The position numbers and the translations under genes are program-made. A stretch of DNA of 38,954 bases from Flavobacteriaceae bacterium (GTDB lineage: Bacteria > Bacteroidota > Bacteroidia > Flavobacteriales > Flavobacteriaceae), in contig JAHEHE010000018.1 of the NCBI GenBank assembly GCA_024644725.1, forward strand, positions 1-38,954, read 5' to 3'. A model generated the notes under the pieces. It was not told the DNA's origin. It was given only the letters and a program-made list of their open reading frames with translations, and made no database searches. Below are positions 17,075-26,220 of this stretch, one piece after another; position 1 is the first letter of the stretch; each line of letters starts with the position of its first letter.

Positions 17075-18259
17075 ATGAAGCCCTCTTTGAAGACCTTCCT
17101 TATCACCTTATTGGTTCATTTCTGCATGGTTCAATTTGTCGCCGCTCAGTACACTGAGGTGATCAATTCCAGGCGCCCGGGTTTCTCCGACAGTCCTTAC
17201 AGCGTGGGCACCAAGGTATACCAGGTCGAAGGTGGACTTTTCTATAAGGATGTGGGCAATTATCTGTTTTACGATCAGAACCTTGAGGAATCTTTTTCAT
17301 ACAGCGCCAACAGTTTCGGTACCGACATCATGCTTCGTACCGGCCAATTCTTCGAAAGACTCGAATTCAATCTTGACATGGCCATACTCTCTGAATCAAG
17401 GGACTATTCCAGACCGGCTGACTCAAGCGCTTCGGGCTTTGGATTCAGCAAACTGACCCTGGGAGCGAAATACCTCCTTTATAAACCCGAATACACCGAC
17501 AAGACCAAAGAGATTCGAAGCTGGAAGGCTCGGCATAGCTTCGACAAGAGACGACTAATCCCCGCAGTGGGGGTCTATGCGGGTCTGAATACGAACCTGC
17601 TTACCGACCTCTATAAAAACCGGGATGGCGTAAGCCCCAGGTTTGCTGTATTCACGCAGAATGATTTGTCCGAACGTCTCATTGTCCTGCTGAATTTCAT
17701 CATGGATTATGCCTTCACCGATCAAGCCGAAAACTCCTACATCATTACCGCGACCTATGCCCTGAATCAGAAATTTTCGGTTTTTGGGGAGAACCAGGGG
17801 TTCTTCCGAAAAAATGTTCCAAATGACTTCCAGTTCGGAGCGGGAGGCGCTTACCTCATCAACAAAGACATGCAGGCCGATCTTTCAGCTCGGATGATCT
17901 TTGACGAGCGCGGGGACAATACCTATATCATTGGAGGAGGAATCTCCTGGAGGCTGGACCGGCACAAGGACAAAATAATCGTTAACAAGACCAACAATGA
18001 CGAGGAAGGCATCCAACAACCTAAAAAAGGATTCTTCAACACGATTACATTCGGCTTGTTCGCAGGCAAAAACAGTGCGAGCAGCGGAGGAAAAATGCGT
18101 GAAGTGAAGACGCGGTCGGCCAAGACAAGATCTTTGGAGCCTCCTGTCAACAAAAAAGCCCAGAAAGCCCGAAAAAAGCAAAACAAGAAGTTGGTCAAAG
18201 AGCAGAAGAAAAGAGAGAAAGCCGAAAAAAAATACAACAAGAAATTTGAAAACGATTAA
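17075..18259 (+). CDS. Outer-membrane beta-barrel protein with basic C-terminal tail
   Basis: This 394-residue protein has a signal peptide (residues 1-24, ending VAAQ). It then has a run of amphipathic strands typical of the putative MetA-pathway/transporter barrel family (PF13557-like): RPGFSDSPYSVGTKVYQVEGG, then FGFSKLTLGAKYLLY, and strands with Gly/Tyr up to about residue 295 (IIGGGISWRLDR). Such proteins are annotated only as outer-membrane transporters. Unusually, the last hundred residues are not barrel-like: after a KPNNDEEG-type linker comes a short hydrophobic segment (FFNTITFGLFAG), and the last 50 residues are very rich in Lys and Arg. It is divergent from the DUF4834 operon and 9 bases upstream of the GNAT gene, so it is likely co-transcribed with that gene. 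Confidence 0.7.
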   Translation: MKPSLKTFLITLLVHFCMVQFVAAQYTEVINSRRPGFSDSPYSVGTKVYQVEGGLFYKDVGNYLFYDQNLEESFSYSANSFGTDIMLRTGQFFERLEFNLDMAILSESRDYSRPADSSASGFGFSKLTLGAKYLLYKPEYTDKTKEIRSWKARHSFDKRRLIPAVGVYAGLNTNLLTDLYKNRDGVSPRFAVFTQNDLSERLIVLLNFIMDYAFTDQAENSYIITATYALNQKFSVFGENQGFFRKNVPNDFQFGAGGAYLINKDMQADLSARMIFDERGDNTYIIGGGISWRLDRHKDKIIVNKTNNDEEGIQQPKKGFFNTITFGLFAGKNSASSGGKMREVKTRSAKTRSLEPPVNKKAQKARKKQNKKLVKEQKKREKAEKKYNKKFEND

Positions 18260-18268
18260 TTTTGCCTC

Positions 18269-19390
18269 ATGATTGAGGTAAAAGAAATCACGGGTAAAAA
18301 AGAACTCAGGAAGTTCGTCACCTTTCCTTTTAAGCTTTACAAGGACAATCCGTATTGGGTCCCTCCCATCATCAAGGAAGAGCTCAATAGCTTCGACCCA
18401 AAAATAAATCCGGTTTTTGAGCACGCCCAGGCCCGATTCTTCCTCGCCCTGAAAAACGGGGAGATCGTGGGACGTGTTGCGGCGATTACCAATGAGTTTG
18501 AAATTCAACAGCAGAAGGTCAAAAAGATGCGCTTCGGATGGCTCGATTTTATCGATGACAAGGCCGTCAGCAAAGCCCTGCTCGAACAAGTTGCAAAAAT
18601 AGGAAAGGAAGAAAAACTCGAGTTCATGGAAGGGCCGATGGGCTTCTCCAACATGGACAAGGTGGGCATACTCACTGAAGGCTACGAGCATTTGGGTTCG
18701 ATGGTTACCTGGTACAATTACCCGTATTACGTCGATCATATGCAGGCACATGGGTTTTGGCCCGAGAAAAAATTCCTGGAATCCTATTTCTTCGTCAAGG
18801 ATGCTCAAATCGACAAATACCATCGCATGGCGCAGATCATAGCAAAGCGTTACGAGCTGACCCCGGTGAGTTTTTCCAGATCCAAAGACGTCATGCCCTA
18901 TGTCAATGAGATTTTCGAGCTTTTTAACACCTCCTATTCAAAACTTTCTTCTTTTGTGCCGATCTCAGACAAACAGATCGCCTATTTCAAAGAGAAATAC
19001 ATAGGATTTATCAACCCCGACTTCATCAAAGTCGTCCTGGACAAGAATAAGCGGATCATCGCTTTCGGAATCACCATGCCATCCTTTGCAAGGGCTCTGC
19101 AAAAGGCAAAGGGCAGGCTTTTCCCATTCGGCTTCATCCACTTGCTTCGTGCCAGAAAAAACAGCAAGGAAAGTATCTTCTACCTGATTGGAATTGCGCC
19201 TGAATACCAAAAAAAGGGAGTAACCGCCATTATTTTCGATCTCTTCCACGAGGCCTACGAAAGACATGGCATAACCAAGGGCATCATAACCCCTGAACTC
19301 GAAGACAACAAGGACATCCAATTGATCTGGGACAATTTCAATCCTGTGCACTTCAAAAGGAGGGCCACCTATAGAAAGGACCTGAACTGA
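18269..19390 (+). CDS. GNAT-fold acyltransferase family protein
   Basis: This 373-residue cytoplasmic protein has a C-terminal GNAT fold. The acetyl-CoA-binding motif A is visible as IGIAPEYQKKGVTAIIFDLF (about 310-329), followed by a helix and a THGITKG-like strand. The N-terminal half (KELRKFVTFPFKLYKDNPYWVPP, then a RFFLALKNGEIVGRVAAI strand near 60-75) is also conserved in long Bacteroidota GNAT proteins of this type. Acyl donor and acceptor are unknown, and no role can be assigned. It starts 9 bases after the outer-membrane gene and is followed after 63 bases by rsmE, suggesting a plus-strand operon. Confidence 0.8.
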   Translation: MIEVKEITGKKELRKFVTFPFKLYKDNPYWVPPIIKEELNSFDPKINPVFEHAQARFFLALKNGEIVGRVAAITNEFEIQQQKVKKMRFGWLDFIDDKAVSKALLEQVAKIGKEEKLEFMEGPMGFSNMDKVGILTEGYEHLGSMVTWYNYPYYVDHMQAHGFWPEKKFLESYFFVKDAQIDKYHRMAQIIAKRYELTPVSFSRSKDVMPYVNEIFELFNTSYSKLSSFVPISDKQIAYFKEKYIGFINPDFIKVVLDKNKRIIAFGITMPSFARALQKAKGRLFPFGFIHLLRARKNSKESIFYLIGIAPEYQKKGVTAIIFDLFHEAYERHGITKGIITPELEDNKDIQLIWDNFNPVHFKRRATYRKDLN

Positions 19391-19453
19391 GCAGGCGCCA
19401 ACATCACCCATTATACGCTTGATTTTTATACATTTGACAGGTAAGTTTCTACT

Positions 19454-20167
19454 ATGCAGCTTTTTTATCACCCCGACATTCAACCTCTTTCCCTGCTGGT
19501 TACTTTTTCCAGGGAAGAAAGCCGTCACCTGGTGAAAGTTCTGAGAAAAAAACGGGGAGATCAGATTTATATCACAGATGGAAGGGGTAATTTGTACCTG
19601 GCGGAGATCATTAACGACAGTGACAAGAAATGTGAGGTTCAGGTTTTGAACTCAGAGAAAAGGCCCGATCAAAAGGGATACCGCCTGCATGTGGCCATTG
19701 CCCCCACCAAGAACAACGACCGACTGGAATGGTTCCTGGAAAAATCCACGGAAATAGGAATCGATGAAATCACGCCCATACTCTGCGATCACTCCGAACG
19801 AAAAAAAATAAACCACCTGCGCTGCGAGAAGGTTGTCCTGGCGGCAATGAAACAGTCCCTGAAGTATTTCCTACCCAAACTCAATCCTTTACAAAGCTTT
19901 GACACGCTGATTAGTCAGGTTCAAACGGAGTCAAAACTCATTGCCCATTGTGCAGAAGCCGACAAACATGACCTGTCAGCCATAATTAAGGAGAAGAACG
20001 ACATCCTGGTGCTGATCGGACCGGAAGGAGATTTTTCACCCCGAGAAATCGAGAAGGCGGCAAAGGCCGGATTCGAAAACCTGGATCTCGGACAAACCCG
20101 ACTTCGAACCGAAACGGCAGGTGTGGTTGTGTGCAGTAACATCTCTTTCATGAAAGAATTTTTGTAA
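19454..20167 (+). CDS. rsmE: 16S rRNA (uracil(1498)-N(3))-methyltransferase
   Basis: This 237-residue SPOUT-class enzyme methylates N3 of U1498 in 16S rRNA using SAM. Visible features are the N-terminal PUA-like domain (HHLVKVLRKKRGDQIYITDG-type stretch around residue 25-45), the KNNDRLEWFLEKSTEIGI segment that enters the knotted domain, and the SPOUT knot motifs LIGPEGDFSPREI (about 178-190) and LGQTRLRTETAG (about 210-221). Length matches the family (about 230-245). It is followed after 9 bases by the DUF4159 gene, a pairing seen often in Bacteroidota. The start is the ATG at 19454. Confidence 0.93.
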   Translation: MQLFYHPDIQPLSLLVTFSREESRHLVKVLRKKRGDQIYITDGRGNLYLAEIINDSDKKCEVQVLNSEKRPDQKGYRLHVAIAPTKNNDRLEWFLEKSTEIGIDEITPILCDHSERKKINHLRCEKVVLAAMKQSLKYFLPKLNPLQSFDTLISQVQTESKLIAHCAEADKHDLSAIIKEKNDILVLIGPEGDFSPREIEKAAKAGFENLDLGQTRLRTETAGVVVCSNISFMKEFL

Positions 20168-20176
20168 TTTGCCCGG

Positions 20177-20845
20177 ATGAAGATATTCTCAGGGGGCAGA
20201 AAGCTCGGAAAGGGCCTTATGACACTAGTTTTCATTTTTTCTTTCCTGTCCGTCGCGAGCCAGGAAGTCGCCGTTTTGAAATATGACGGCGGTGGCGACT
20301 GGTACGCCAATCCGACCGGGTTGCCTAACCTGATCCGCTTTTGCAATGAAAATCTAAAAACAAGAATATCCGAAAAACCGGCTACGGTTGAGGTCCAGAG
20401 CCGAGATCTTTTTGACTATCCGATCGTTTTCATGACCGGGCACGGCAATGTCTTTTTTTCCGAGAAAAGTGCTCAGAATCTGAGGACCTACCTTTTAGCC
20501 GGCGGATTTTTGCACGTTTCTGACAACTACGGGCTGGATCCTTTCCTGCGAAAGGAAATGAAAAAGGTATTCCCCGATCTCGATTTTCAGGAAATCCCGG
20601 TTGATCACCCCATTTACAAACAGACCTACTCCTTTGACGGACTGCCTAAAATTCATGAACACGACGCCAAGCCTCCGCAAGGCTTTGGACTGTTCCATGA
20701 AGGTCGACTCCTCTGCTTTTATGATTTCGAGAGTGACCTCAGCGATGGTTGGGAAGACGAGGCGGTTCACAACGACCCCCCGGAGGTGCGAAACAAAGCA
20801 CTTCAGATGGGCGCGAACATCATAGAGTACGCCTTCAAAAACTAA
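20177..20845 (+). CDS. DUF4159 domain-containing exported protein
   Basis: This 222-residue protein has an N-terminal signal segment (basic start, then LMTLVFIFSFLSVASQ, cleavage near residue 29). The rest matches DUF4159: VAVLKYDGGGDWYANPTGLPNLIRF at the start of the mature protein, a strand with PIVFMTGHGNVFFS, then LRTYLLAGGFLHVSDNYG, and a C-terminal NKALQMGANIIEYAF helix. The fold is thought to be like the glutamine amidotransferase/ThuA class, but the function is unknown; it probably acts in the periplasm. It lies between rsmE and the transporter gene in a tight plus-strand run. Confidence 0.8.
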   Translation: MKIFSGGRKLGKGLMTLVFIFSFLSVASQEVAVLKYDGGGDWYANPTGLPNLIRFCNENLKTRISEKPATVEVQSRDLFDYPIVFMTGHGNVFFSEKSAQNLRTYLLAGGFLHVSDNYGLDPFLRKEMKKVFPDLDFQEIPVDHPIYKQTYSFDGLPKIHEHDAKPPQGFGLFHEGRLLCFYDFESDLSDGWEDEAVHNDPPEVRNKALQMGANIIEYAFKN

Positions 20846-20871
20846 CGCTTCCCAGCTTCATCCCTACCCGT

Positions 20872-21783
20872 ATGATCCAAAATATAGATGACATTCAAAT
20901 CAATTTCACCACGGATAACTTATGGCTGGTCAACCTGACCCTGGCCTTGATCATGTTCGGGGTCGCACTGGACATCCGGGTGAGCGATTTCACGAATTTG
21001 CTGAAATCGCCCAAGCCCGTAATCGTCGGGATAATCTCACAGTTTCTCCTGATCCCACTGGTCACCTATCTATTCATTCGCGTAACCACACCGTTTCCAA
21101 GCATAGCTCTTGGATTGGTTATGGTGGGTGCCTGTCCGGGCGGAAACATCTCAAATTTCATGACCAAACTGGCAGGAGGAAACGCGGCTCTTTCGGTCAG
21201 CCTGACCGCGTTTGCCTCCATCGCGGCTCTTGTGATGACACCACTGAACTTTGCCCTTTGGGGTAACGCCTACGAACCGACAAGTGAAATTCTAAAACGT
21301 GTCAGCGTCGATCCCCTGGAAGTCGTCAGGCTTGTATTGCTGATTCTCGGCATACCTTTGCTCTTGGGCATGATGCTGCAGTATTACCGTTCAAAGCTGG
21401 CCACAAAGATCTCAAAGATACTCAAACCGGTTTCCATATTGATTTTCTTGGCATTTATTGCAGTGGCCTTCTTCGACAACCTGGATATTTTCATGAACCA
21501 CATTCACTACGTCCTGTTCCTGGTGATTCTTCACAACGGGTTGCTCCTTCTGGTAGGATTCCTGTTTGCACGCGCCAATCGTCTTTCCTATATCGATCAG
21601 AAAACCCTGAGCATAGAAACGGGGATTCAGAATTCGGGACTGGGATTGCTTCTCGTTTTCTCCTTTTTCAGTAGTCTGGGAGGAATGGCTCTGCTGGTGG
21701 CTTTCTGGGCGATCTGGGACATCGCATCCGGATTGCTGATTGCCTATTTCTGGTCAGACAAGAAGAAAAAGAAAGCGACATGA
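20872..21783 (+). CDS. Bile acid:sodium symporter family transporter
   Basis: This 303-residue inner-membrane protein has about nine or ten hydrophobic helices (for example LVNLTLALIMFGVALDI and IVGIISQFLLIPLVTYLFI). It carries the family's conserved GACPGGNISNFMTKLAGGN segment (helix 4, sodium site) and the ETGIQNSGLGLLLVF segment near residue 240. It belongs to the BASS family, which imports organic acids with sodium. The substrate is not known; many bacterial members carry pyruvate, pantoate or sulfonated compounds rather than bile acids. The start is taken at the ATG at 20872, since a longer frame beginning at 20749 overlaps the previous gene and adds a non-conserved basic leader. The stop overlaps the next ATG (ATGA at 21780). 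Confidence 0.85.
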   Translation: MIQNIDDIQINFTTDNLWLVNLTLALIMFGVALDIRVSDFTNLLKSPKPVIVGIISQFLLIPLVTYLFIRVTTPFPSIALGLVMVGACPGGNISNFMTKLAGGNAALSVSLTAFASIAALVMTPLNFALWGNAYEPTSEILKRVSVDPLEVVRLVLLILGIPLLLGMMLQYYRSKLATKISKILKPVSILIFLAFIAVAFFDNLDIFMNHIHYVLFLVILHNGLLLLVGFLFARANRLSYIDQKTLSIETGIQNSGLGLLLVFSFFSSLGGMALLVAFWAIWDIASGLLIAYFWSDKKKKKAT

Positions 21784-22805
21784 AGCTGATCTGGTACCTT
21801 CTGGTCAAGTTATACGTTCGCACTGGATTCGCGTTCTACTACAAGAAAGTTGAAGTCCTGGGCCTGGAGAACGTTCCGAAGAAAACAGCGGTGCTTTTTG
21901 TAGCCAATCATCAGAACGCGCTAATCGACCCTTTGCTCCTCGGCGCATTCTTACCCCGACAACTCCACTTCCTCACTCGGGCAGACGTGTTTGACAAGCC
22001 TTTGGTGCGAGCTCTGCTGTCTTCAGTGAACATGCTTCCTATTTATAGGATCCGAGATGGAAGAGATAGTCTTTCAAAGAATGAAGAGGTGTTTCAAAAG
22101 TGCTTCAAAATTCTCAACAGCAAAGGAACCGTGCTGATATTTCCCGAGGGGAATCACAATATTCAGAGGCGGGTCAGGAACATCAGCAAGGGGTTTACGA
22201 GAATTGTTTTCGGGGCGCTCGATCAATACGGAGATCACGAATTGATGGTCGTTCCGGTAGGAATCAATTACACCAATGCCAGGAAATACGCCTCCAGTGT
22301 AAGCCTGCACATAGGAGAGCCCATCCGGGCCAATGACTACTATCAGAGAGAGAAGCATACCGTTTCCTCGGCGGCGCTCAAGGAGGAGGTCCGCGATCGG
22401 TTGAAGGGGCTCACTACGCATATTGAGGACCTGGAGAATTACAGTTATCTGGAAAGCTGCTTTCTGGAAGAAGATTTTCTGGATCCACAGAAAGTCAATG
22501 ACAAGCTGGAGCAACCCGAGCTGTTGAACCCTGCGGATCGGAATACTGCACCCGAATTCAACATGCTGATGCCCCTGGTGAAAGTCAACAGCTTCTTCCC
22601 CTTGCGCATCTGGAACTACCTGAAACCGAAAATCAGGGAGGAGGAATTCATCTCCACGTACAAGTTCAGCGTAGGTCTGACGGCCTTCCCCCTGTTCTAT
22701 ATGGTACAGGCCTGGATTATAGCTGCATTTTACGGGTCAGTTGCCGGTTGGATCTATTTTGGGCTGAGCCTGTTGACCGTTTGGCTGCTTACCAAATCGA
22801 GATAA
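21780..22805 (+). CDS. 1-acylglycerol-3-phosphate acyltransferase-like protein (PlsC family)
   Basis: This 341-residue membrane-associated acyltransferase has the catalytic box NHQNALIDP near residue 43, then TRADVFDKPLVRALL, and the FPEGNHN box near residue 123 that binds the acceptor phosphate. The spacing between His and Asp is five residues, as in the AAK14816-like group of LPLATs, rather than four as in PlsC itself. A C-terminal pair of hydrophobic segments (about 300-335) anchors it. It probably acylates a lysolipid in phospholipid or surface-lipid synthesis. It overlaps the transporter by four bases (ATGA) and its stop directly abuts the stop of the GH3 gene. Confidence 0.85.
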   Translation: MKLIWYLLVKLYVRTGFAFYYKKVEVLGLENVPKKTAVLFVANHQNALIDPLLLGAFLPRQLHFLTRADVFDKPLVRALLSSVNMLPIYRIRDGRDSLSKNEEVFQKCFKILNSKGTVLIFPEGNHNIQRRVRNISKGFTRIVFGALDQYGDHELMVVPVGINYTNARKYASSVSLHIGEPIRANDYYQREKHTVSSAALKEEVRDRLKGLTTHIEDLENYSYLESCFLEEDFLDPQKVNDKLEQPELLNPADRNTAPEFNMLMPLVKVNSFFPLRIWNYLKPKIREEEFISTYKFSVGLTAFPLFYMVQAWIIAAFYGSVAGWIYFGLSLLTVWLLTKSR

Positions 22806-25721
22806 TCAGGGAACGATCGCTTCCTGGATAAGGGCCTGGACCTTGGTTCGAATATCTGCCTCTCCCAGTTTGTTGTTCTCTCTTGTCGGATGAACCCGGT
22901 TGGACAGAAAGACATAGACGATCTCCGAATCAGGATCTGCAAAGGTATAGGTGCCCGTATACCCGCTGTGACCGAAGCTTTTGAACGAAACACAACCGCA
23001 GGTGGCCATGGAGTCATCCAGTTGGGGCTTGTCAAAACCAAGTCCTCTGCGCACCCCGAACTCCTGGAAATAACGGTGATTGAATTTGTCCACGGACTCG
23101 GGCTTGAAATAGCTCTTCCCCCCGTAATATCCTTTTTGAAGGTACATCTGCATCATCTTCGCGACATCATTTGAAGTTCCGAACATTCCGGCATTTCCGC
23201 TCACACCTCCCATCATGGCCGCTCCCTCGTCATGCACATTGCCATGGAGCAGCTGATGGCGAAAAAAATCATCCTCCTCTGTCGGGACGATCCTCGATTT
23301 GGGAAACTTGTTCAGAGGCTTGTAGCAGAGCGTTGTGGCCCCAAGAGGGGCGTAGAAATACTCCCGGTTCAATTCGTCAAGCGACTTGCCATACTGTTTT
23401 TCGATGTAATCCTTGAAAAGGTAAAAAGGCAGGCCGCTGTACCTGTATTCGAGTTTCTCCTGCTGTGGGGCCTCGGCGATCAGATTGAATATCGTGTCGA
23501 GGTAATCCGTTCTCAGATAGAGGTCATCCGCCACTTTGATGCTGTATTTGTCTGACTTCTTATCCCTAAAATACTTCTTCATGGGCTGACCGTCTTCGCC
23601 TTCGACCATGGTCTTGTAGAAGGGAATGTAGGGCATCAGCCTCCCGTAATGGGATAATACCTCGCGAACGGTCAGGGTATCTTTGTTGCTGTCCTTCAAA
23701 ACGGGCATGAGTTCTCCCAGATTCGAATCGAGTTCGAAAAGACCCTCCTCTTCGGCTTTGATCACCATGGGCAAACCGCCCAGGATCTTGGTCATCGATG
23801 CCAGGTCGTAAATACTCTCGTTATCGACCTTTTTTTTTTGATCGTAGGTGAAGTACCCAAAGCTCTTGCGATACACGACCTTCCCCTTGCGCGCTACCAG
23901 GACCTGCATGCCTGGAGCCATTGCCGAATCCATCACCTCGTGCGCAATGGAGTCGATTCGGTTCAATTGATATCGGTCCAACCCAACCGCTTCCGGCACC
24001 GAATAGCCCAGTCTGTCTATTGCACTGAGATACAGTCCGTGTCCCATCGGGAACGTGTCGTTGATATTGACGGGGAGCTTCCCCTGCATATCCAGGGCTC
24101 CAAAAATCATCTGTGCAGAGATGTCCTGGGCGAGCTCCGTGTTCTGATACGAAACCACAAGGCCCTCAATATGTTCAAAGTCTTTGATCTTCAACAAGCT
24201 GTACGGACTGGCGAAAACATCCAGAATCACATCGTGCGATTTGGAAATGTTGTCGAGCAGCAAAAGATCCTCATCTGGTATTTTGTAGTTCGCATAGGCA
24301 CCCAGGGAAGTATGAAAACCAAAAATCACGAGGTTGTAGCCTTTCAATTTTTCAGAAAGCTGCTGAATATTCTTAGTGTCCAGGACATCCACCCGGGTAT
24401 AATCATTCAGGCGATTGACAAAGGATGCGTTGATGTGCGTACCCAGTTTCACATAAGCGATTTTCTTTTGGTCCAGGTCCCTGACAGGGAGAATCTCCCC
24501 CTTGTTCTGCACCAATGTAACTGAATGCTCCACCAATTTGTGATTGAGCACCTCATCCACGGGCCTGTTGAGATCCGATATCAGGTTCTCAGCGGAAATA
24601 GGCCGGTATTCATGCAGCCCCATCCAATACTTGGCCATCAGGATCTTTCTCACGGCTTCATTTAAACGTGTATCCGTCAGGTCGCCTGAGGCATGAGCCT
24701 TCTTAAAGAGATCCACTGATTTTTCAACTTCCAAGGGCACATCCAACAAGTCATTGCCCGCGATAATGGCTTGTAGATTGATCTCTTCAGAGGAGGCAAA
24801 GTTTGCCGATCCTTTCATATTCAAAGCGTCGGTCACGATCAGACCCTTGAAACCCATTTTTTCTTTGAGCAGGCCGGTAATGATATTCTCAGACAATGAC
24901 GAGGGCAATTCCTCATCGGGCTCCAGGCTGGGCACGCTCAAGTGCGCAACCATGACACTGCCTATACCGTGATCGATGATCTTCCTGTAGGGATACAGTT
25001 CCAAAGTGTCAAGGCGAATCGTATCATGGCTTACCGAAGGAAGCGTCTTGTGTGAGTCCTGGTCGGTGTCTCCATGACCGGGAAAATGCTTGGCACAGGC
25101 CATGACCCCCACGCTCTGAAGTCCCTGCATGAAGGCTGTTGCCTTGCGGGTTACGTTTTTCCGATCTTCTCCAAAAGAGCGATTGCCAATCACCGGGTTG
25201 AGTGGATTTGTATTGACATCCACCACCGGAGCAAAATTGATATTGACTCCTTCGCGTTTCATATGCTGCCCCATTTGAACTCCCATGTCATAAAGGAGCT
25301 TGTCGTCTCGGATGGCGCCCAGTGCCATATTGTAAGGAAACGCCACCGTGTTTTTCAGGCGCATTCTCAGGCCCCATTCACCATCGATTCCAATGAGCAG
25401 GGGTATGCGTGACAAAGACTGATAGTGATTCGTGAGCTCAACTTGCTTAACTGCCTGGTCCTGAAAGAATATGAGGGCTCCGAGGTGGTATTTTTCTATG
25501 AGGCTGCTGATGTATTTTTCGTGCTCCGCATCCCTGTTGGTGTAGGCAGCAACCATAAACAACTGTCCGATCTTTTCCTCGAGGCTCATGGTTGACATGA
25601 TGCTGTCCACCCATCTTTCCTGGGCAATCGAATCTTTGGTTACAAGCGGATTGATCTGGGAATTTGCACCCGATGCGAAAATCAGAAAGAAGATGAACAG
25701 AAAAAGAGAAAGGCGATGCAT
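22806..25721 (-). CDS. GH3 beta-N-acetylglucosaminidase fused to serine hydrolase
   Basis: This 971-residue protein has a signal peptide (1-21) and two enzymes in one chain. The N-terminal GH3 part has the NagZ-type motif KHFPGHGDTDQDSH, whose His224 acts with Asp as acid/base, and the nucleophile region IVTDALNMKG with Asp298. A GH3 C-terminal domain follows (about 400-570). From about 590 there is a class C beta-lactamase-like domain with SMTK (Ser642, Lys645) and a GHSGYTGTY box near the end. The YxN motif is replaced by YSG. Such fusions are frequent in Bacteroidota and are thought to act on peptidoglycan fragments: one domain removes GlcNAc and the other may cut a stem peptide or ester. 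It is the last gene of the E2-exonuclease operon. Confidence 0.88.
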   Translation of the reverse strand: MHRLSLFLFIFFLIFASGANSQINPLVTKDSIAQERWVDSIMSTMSLEEKIGQLFMVAAYTNRDAEHEKYISSLIEKYHLGALIFFQDQAVKQVELTNHYQSLSRIPLLIGIDGEWGLRMRLKNTVAFPYNMALGAIRDDKLLYDMGVQMGQHMKREGVNINFAPVVDVNTNPLNPVIGNRSFGEDRKNVTRKATAFMQGLQSVGVMACAKHFPGHGDTDQDSHKTLPSVSHDTIRLDTLELYPYRKIIDHGIGSVMVAHLSVPSLEPDEELPSSLSENIITGLLKEKMGFKGLIVTDALNMKGSANFASSEEINLQAIIAGNDLLDVPLEVEKSVDLFKKAHASGDLTDTRLNEAVRKILMAKYWMGLHEYRPISAENLISDLNRPVDEVLNHKLVEHSVTLVQNKGEILPVRDLDQKKIAYVKLGTHINASFVNRLNDYTRVDVLDTKNIQQLSEKLKGYNLVIFGFHTSLGAYANYKIPDEDLLLLDNISKSHDVILDVFASPYSLLKIKDFEHIEGLVVSYQNTELAQDISAQMIFGALDMQGKLPVNINDTFPMGHGLYLSAIDRLGYSVPEAVGLDRYQLNRIDSIAHEVMDSAMAPGMQVLVARKGKVVYRKSFGYFTYDQKKKVDNESIYDLASMTKILGGLPMVIKAEEEGLFELDSNLGELMPVLKDSNKDTLTVREVLSHYGRLMPYIPFYKTMVEGEDGQPMKKYFRDKKSDKYSIKVADDLYLRTDYLDTIFNLIAEAPQQEKLEYRYSGLPFYLFKDYIEKQYGKSLDELNREYFYAPLGATTLCYKPLNKFPKSRIVPTEEDDFFRHQLLHGNVHDEGAAMMGGVSGNAGMFGTSNDVAKMMQMYLQKGYYGGKSYFKPESVDKFNHRYFQEFGVRRGLGFDKPQLDDSMATCGCVSFKSFGHSGYTGTYTFADPDSEIVYVFLSNRVHPTRENNKLGEADIRTKVQALIQEAIVP

Positions 25722-25733
25722 GAAATGTGTGTA

Positions 25734-26219
25734 TTAATTGAAATATCGACTGTGCCAGCTTTTTGCAGCAGGTACTTCCCAGGAAATCCCCAAGTCACCT
25801 TTGGTCTGGACCATGTTGTTGAAAACAGTAGTGTCTTCCCTGATGCGTTCCTCCCGGACAAATCTCTGGAAATCGGACATGCTCACCACATTGATGTGAT
25901 CGCCTGAGCGAAACGCCGTGTTTAACTTATTGAAAAGGTCAATGCCGAACTGTTGTTCAAATCGCTTGAACACATGGGTCGAGGCATCAATGGAGCATCC
26001 CGAGACCTGGTTGAAAGACTCATCCACTCCTATAACGATGAAGTGATTGTGCAAAATAGCAAAGGACCCCTTGAGATCCTTACCGTGCCGCGTCCATTCT
26101 TCTACAAAGTCTTTCAGCGCCTGGCTCATTTCTTCAGTCTGCGAGGAATTGAGCTCCCTGTCGGATTGATATACCCAGATTCTCGCAGAATCTGGCAAAT
26201 CTTTGAAATCTACGTACAT
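25734..26219 (-). CDS. Small conserved Bacteroidota protein of unknown function
   Basis: This 161-residue soluble protein is conserved in many Bacteroidota, where it is often labelled ABC transporter ATPase. I see no Walker A, Walker B or signature motif, so that name looks wrong. It starts MYVDFKDLPDSARIWVYQSDRELN and contains a strand-rich core (FAILHNHFIVIGVDESFNQVSGCSIDASTH) with one Cys, and ends KSWHSRYFN. No signal peptide or membrane helix is visible. It is 1 base after the exonuclease gene and 12 bases before the GH3 gene, so it is in the same operon. The function is unknown. Confidence 0.7.
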   Translation of the reverse strand: MYVDFKDLPDSARIWVYQSDRELNSSQTEEMSQALKDFVEEWTRHGKDLKGSFAILHNHFIVIGVDESFNQVSGCSIDASTHVFKRFEQQFGIDLFNKLNTAFRSGDHINVVSMSDFQRFVREERIREDTTVFNNMVQTKGDLGISWEVPAAKSWHSRYFN

Positions 26220-26220
26220 G

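Noticed and set aside
17885..18823. 312-codon minus-strand open frame
   Set aside because: It lies wholly opposite the outer-membrane gene and the GNAT gene, both of which have recognisable motifs. Its translation is hydrophobic low-complexity sequence, as expected from the Lys-rich coding strand.
20749..20871. Longer N-terminus of the transporter, starting inside the DUF4159 gene
   Set aside because: The extra 41 residues are basic and Gln/Arg-rich and unlike the family, while the ATG at 20872 gives the normal start.
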